Made by a program: the position numbers and the translations under genes. 64,000 nt of DNA. It comes from Thunnus maccoyii (taxonomy: Eukaryota; Chordata; Actinopteri; Scombriformes; Scombridae). Shown in pieces: positions 59,788-64,000 of the stretch. Location: the NCBI RefSeq assembly GCF_910596095.1, contig NC_056545.1, forward strand, positions 1,782,001-1,846,000. Direction: 5' to 3'. How positions within the stretch are numbered: the first letter of the stretch is position 1; each line of letters begins with the position of its first letter. The notes under the pieces were generated by a model, which did no database searches, was not told the origin of the DNA, and saw only the letters and a program-made list of their open reading frames with translations.

Positions 59788-62700
59788 ATGTCAGACAATA
59801 TTTCAGGGAGTGAATGGAGAAAGGCCCTGACCTCCATCCTGGAGGAGCTGTATGAGTCAGAATACAAGAAGATGCTGTTTTGTCCCTGTTTTGACAAAAT
59901 CCCTAAAAGTCTGAAGACTGTCACGTCCAGAGAGGAGATGCCCCAAATAATCATCCAGTACTTCGGAGTAGATGAGTCCATCTCTGCAGTCGCTGAAGCA
60001 ATGGATCTGATACCGAGGAAGGACCCTGCAGTCCAGGACCTGCTGCGCCCCTTTGTGGACAAACTGAGGAAGAAACGTGAAGAAGAGAACAGAGGTGAGT
60101 TCATACAGTTATTAGTTGTTTATGTGAGGCCTCTGCAGACGCCTGCTATGAGCGTGCAGCAGCACAGACCAGGGTTTCTGCAGGTTCACCACGTTATGTT
60201 TAAGACTTTAAGACCTTTTTAATATCACATAAAATGACATTTAATACCTGTATCACCATCAAACCATCTAAAGAAAGTATGGTGGAAAACCAGAAGACAC
60301 AATATGACCTACAATTACTTATTATATCAAAAATTTCATTCGATGAAAAATGTGATTTTTAAGCAAAAATGCCAAGAAAATGTGCTGTTTTCAGCTTCTC
60401 AGATGTGTTGATTTACTGCTTTTCTCCGTCATACATGACACTAAACTGAATATATTTTTGTTTTGACCAGATCAGATATTCAAGACATCTGAACTTTTGA
60501 TTCTGGGAAATTATATCGGTCATTTTTCACCATGTTCTGATGTTTTATAGACAAAAAGATTCAATATATGCTAATCTTTAGTTGCAGTCCTACATCAACA
60601 CCACATCTCTCTACAGATAAAAGGTGCCACTGGAATAGGCCTGACCGTTACTCAAAAATGCTAAATGAGAGAATATGTTTGTTTGATTGGTCCAATAGAG
60701 TCCATGAAGGAAAACAGGGAGATAGCACCTGAAAACCAGAGGGTGACGATGACACCGTTGGCTGAAACCAAAGGTAGGCTTCTCAAAAGACACACATAAA
60801 CATCTGTGCAAACCTACATGGAGAAGAGTGTTTTGGGTAAAATAGCAGAGGAGCTGACATGTACACCCTCTGAATCTCATCAATGGTTTGCAGCCCTGCA
60901 CATTGATCAAGTTGATTCAGTTTCCATCAGTAGGCAGATTCAAAAACAAACATATTACATACAAGTATAAAAGGAGCGATCCCCGTACATGTTCACCTAC
61001 ATGCAGCCCAGAGAAACATCATTTCAACTCATTTCATCAAACAAGAAAACATTTTCTGTTGATTTTGACATGAAGCTGACCAATCTGTGTGTTAAACTTA
61101 TTAAATTGTCATTTTTCAGGGAAGAAGAGGAAACATGACAGTGATTGGAAGTCAGCGGACGAGGAGCCAAAGCCTAAAACTAGTAGGTTAACAACCAAAC
61201 ACATGCACACACAGTACAGATCAGCCTGAGTCTGCTGGTGACCTCAACACAAACTGTTAAACTGCAGCTGTTTGACACTTTTGGTCTGCATTGTATTACC
61301 GCCCTGCATCACATGATGATGATTGTAGCGTCCATCCTGTCATCATGTGTTGCCATGGTAAACGGTTTTAATTGTGTCTTGACAGATCATTAACAGCAGC
61401 AGACCCACCAAAAGTAGACAAATACAGAATCTGGAACTCCAGAAGTTCAGTAGGTCACAGAAAATAGAGAAACAGCACAATAAATTTACATACATTACAA
61501 ATAAATATGAGAGGAAAAACAAGACAGAAAAGTAAGAGAATTCTAATATAAACAATCAAATTCAAGCAACAAGTTACATTCCCAGGGTTCCTGTAGTGTT
61601 CATCTAATTAAATAAACAACATTTTTAATACCTCATAAAATTAAATTTAATACCCTTTTCAGTCAAACTGGTCAATGACAGAAAACCAGTAGGGACAATA
61701 AGGCCCATATTATTAACAACATGAATTTATTGACATTTATATCACAGTTTTTTTGTCAGCTGATGATGTCGATCTGTGTTTCATTATCAGGGTTTAAGAG
61801 GAACAATCTTGTGAGCTATTCAGATTCTTCTGATGAGGAGCAAGAGGTTGCAGCTGGTGGGTTAACACACACACAACATAACAGATAAATAGTGATGAAG
61901 AGTTTCATAACATATCAGTCAAAAGTTTGAACGTGCCTTCCTGTTGGCGTGTCCAAACTTTTTTGACTGGTGCTGTACATTAGGATAAAATGACATCTTT
62001 GGCAAAATTACCATAACGATCCAAATGCAAACTCATACTCAACATCTTTCAAATGTATTGTCACATTTAAATGAAATACAGTAAACAAATGGGGATAAAC
62101 AGACAGAATGATGTCATATAGTTTGTCATATAAAGTCTGCTGGTTAATGAAATGAGACCAAAACTAACAAGAGCTCTGCTGCACAGAGGAAGGCATCAGT
62201 GTCAAACTGACTGACTGACTGTTTGTTTCTTCTTTTAAAGATCGATTGAAGAGCAGCCAACCTGACAAGGTAAGAGATGAAATTAGGGTTAATCTCTTCG
62301 CACCCTTGCCCCCCTACCAAAGACCTGTTTTGGGGGGTGACAGGGGATGTTTAAGGGGAGACAACAGGTCAACAGTATCTGCCACATAGAAGTGGTATAC
62401 ATCATCTGAAAGCTGTCAACCTAAAGATTAATTTGAGATGCAGCTTAAGTTTTTCTAGTAATAAATCTGTAATGAGCATTGTGTTTTGGTTGGTTTACAT
62501 TTTGAAAGTTTAGGGTGTATAAGGGCTTAGAACATTATGATGGAAGTATATGATGGCCGTTCTCATGCTCAGTTATGTCTCATAAGTTGTTGCAACAGTT
62601 TTTGGGTTGATACCATTTGTTGCACAGATTTGGTGCAAAAGTTAGCCATTTCTGACCACTCAAGAATTGATAAAAACGGTCAAAAATCCCTCCAAAATAC

Positions 62701-64000
62701 CACATTAAGACACCAAGACGTTGAGGAACAACATAGAAAAATCCATGTTGTGATCAGGTATCAAAAACTTTTGACATTTGGAGATTTCTGTAAGAATTGC
62801 ATTTTTTGGCGATTGGATGGTGAGCACGTCTGTTGTGGAAACTGCTCAGAAACCCCTCATTGTGTCTAGTTTGTAGTGGTAAATCAATGGATTCGTTAGG
62901 TCGCCTAGTTTCATATGATACCAGTATCTTCACTGCAGCTTTAAAACTGAGCCCCATTCAGCCTCTGAAAGACAGTAATGTCACCCGTGGATGCCGGCAT
63001 CCTCAGGGAGTGGAAGAGGTTAATGATGAACACTACGCATTGCACACAGTCTCTCACATGCTGGCATTATTTTACATATATTCATGATCAAATAAATAGT
63101 TTTGGTTTCATAGATGGTAGAGACATTAACATATTATCCCAAGATGAATCTACACCCATAACCATGTTTATCAAAATATTTCCAATATGTCATTCCTATA
63201 GGATGAAAATTAGGCAACCAAAACTACACTGGAATAATAAATTAGATTATCACAGCAGTTTTTGTTTGAAGAAAATTCAACATTTGATCTGTAATGATCT
63301 GTCTGAGATGAATTTTTGAAAAGAAGTATATAAGCTCAACCGATGATTTCTTTTCTACTGCTGCGGGGGGGGGGCGTTCATAAAATACAGTCACTCTGAT
63401 TGATGCTCTGTTGTCTTGGTTATAAATGTAGTAAACTAGTGAGTTATGCTCACAGCAACGCTATCGCTGAGTTTCTAGGCTGTGTTCAGACAGAAAGCAG
63501 CCCTGCGTGACAAAACGCAGCCCATTCATTCATTTCAATGAGATCAGTCAGTTGTCATAGATGGGTTGCTAACACAGAGGGCTATGGCAAAAAAATGTTG
63601 CCAATTTTTGCCAGTGTTGCATCAAAGCCTTTTTTCTTATTGATTTGTGTTTTGCCACAATACTGACGTAAGCATATGTTAATTTTCCAGGAGAGAAAGA
63701 TTCCAACATGGGTGAGTGCATTTCTTTGAGACTTTGTACTGATTTATTCAGACATTCATGTTTGGATTTATGTTGTCTGAGGGAGATTTCTTTGTCTCCT
63801 TTTGTGTCCAGAGAAAAACCATCAAAGATGTACTGACCAGCGGTGACCTGGTTAACAAAACCATAATTGGGAAAGTTGTACAGAAATCTGCTCTGCGCAC
63901 ATATGAAACCCAACAAAAGGAGAAAAGGTTTTTCTTTTATCTGGGAGTCAGTGATGAGACATCCTGCATTAAAGTGAAGATGTACGGAAAAGATCGCCAT
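59788..64000 (+). CDS. PYRIN-domain / HIN-200-like (OB-fold) protein, 5' part; runs off the window
   Basis: Seven coding exons are visible: 59788-60094, 60699-60773, 61120-61182, 61791-61856, 62241-62269, 63691-63711 and 63812 to the window edge. The 750 bases stay open. Residues 1-102 are a PYRIN-like domain (ALTSILEELYESEYKKMLFC, DKIPKS, IIIQYFGVDESI, VQDLLRPFVDKLRKK). Three linker exons follow, each starting and ending in phase 1: ESMKENREIAPEN..., GKKRKHDSDWKSADEEPKPK and GFKRNNLVSYSDSSDEEQEV. KKRK is a nuclear-signal-like cluster. The last exon reads GKVVQKSALRTYETQQKEKR then FFFYLGVSDETSCIKVKMYG, resembling the first OB fold of HIN-200 domains (V.KVTEPF.YE....EKMFHATVATQTQFFHVKV). Inference: an AIM2/IFI16-like nucleic-acid sensor. 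Only about 63 residues of the fold are visible, so another OB-fold family is possible. Confidence 0.75.
62293..63019. mobile_element. TTAA-flanked DNA element, 727 bp
   Basis: TTAA at 62289-62292 and 63020-63023 bracket the insert. The paralogous intron has the empty site with a single TTAA at 7183-7186, so the borders are exact. The ends TCTCTTCGCACCC and GGGAGTGGAAGAGG are imperfect inverted repeats. TTAA duplication marks piggyBac-type transposition. Its internal frames are short and unrecognised. Confidence 0.82.

Larger units (their letters stand above)
58690..63165 (+). repeat. Arm of the inverted segmental duplication (partner 7010-10740)
   Basis: Counterpart of the minus-strand arm. 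Relative to that arm this one holds three extra linker exons (60699-61856), an insert at about 58855-59055, an insert of 727 bases between TTAA copies (62293-63019) and a 38-bp hairpin at 58750. It lacks the LINE and repeat nest at 8640-10250. Homology stops near 63165, after CACCCATAACCATG. Confidence 0.85.

Overview
The window looks like nuclear DNA from a ray-finned, probably percomorph, fish. The genes have many small exons with GT-AG introns. The space between them is full of short non-autonomous DNA transposons, LINE tails and SINEs typical of teleosts, and one gene carries a bulb-type (lily-type) lectin domain of the kind known from fish skin mucus. All exon models below were built by eye from splice signals, reading phase and recognised protein motifs; there was no transcript evidence.

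Both ends of the window hold a death-fold (inflammasome-type) gene cluster. On the minus strand, 5.0-10.7 kb, a gene joins a PYRIN-like domain to a mannose-type bulb lectin (244 residues). On the minus strand, 12.7-19.3 kb, a gene ends in an ASC-type CARD and appears to make a CARD-only protein of about 90 residues. On the plus strand, 58.7-64.0 kb and running off the window, a gene encodes a PYRIN-like domain, three small basic/acidic linker exons and the start of a domain resembling the first OB fold of the mammalian HIN-200 (AIM2/IFI16) DNA-sensor domain. The three genes share a similar non-coding first exon. The lectin and HIN-like genes are inverted duplicates of one another from the promoter through the exon after the PYRIN domain (about 7.01-10.74 kb against 58.69-63.17 kb), after which they switch to unrelated effector domains. 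The HIN-like gene and the lectin fusion are the main discoveries: innate-immune adaptors that keep one promoter and one PYRIN module and exchange the C-terminal module.

The middle of the window holds ordinary conserved genes. RNASEK (minus, 20.7-24.3 kb) and BAP18/C17orf49 (plus, 24.8-26.9 kb) lie head to head across a CCAAT-containing promoter of about 540 bp. A divergent PABIR/FAM122-family PP2A regulator (minus, 37.2-40.5 kb, nine coding exons, 225 residues) follows, then a short SCHIP1-family gene (plus, 45.9-53.0 kb, six coding exons, 235 residues). Their coding exons join in phase without stops.

The rest is repeat: a hAT-like family with 8-bp target duplications (21.2 and 32.1 kb), a 1.45-kb palindrome of two inverted elements (14.7-16.1 kb), TTAA-flanked elements (31.25 and 62.3 kb), a Tc1-like transposase remnant, three LINE 3' fragments and a tRNA-type SINE. 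No retroviral, LTR-element or Polinton copy, tRNA, rRNA or CRISPR array was recognised.
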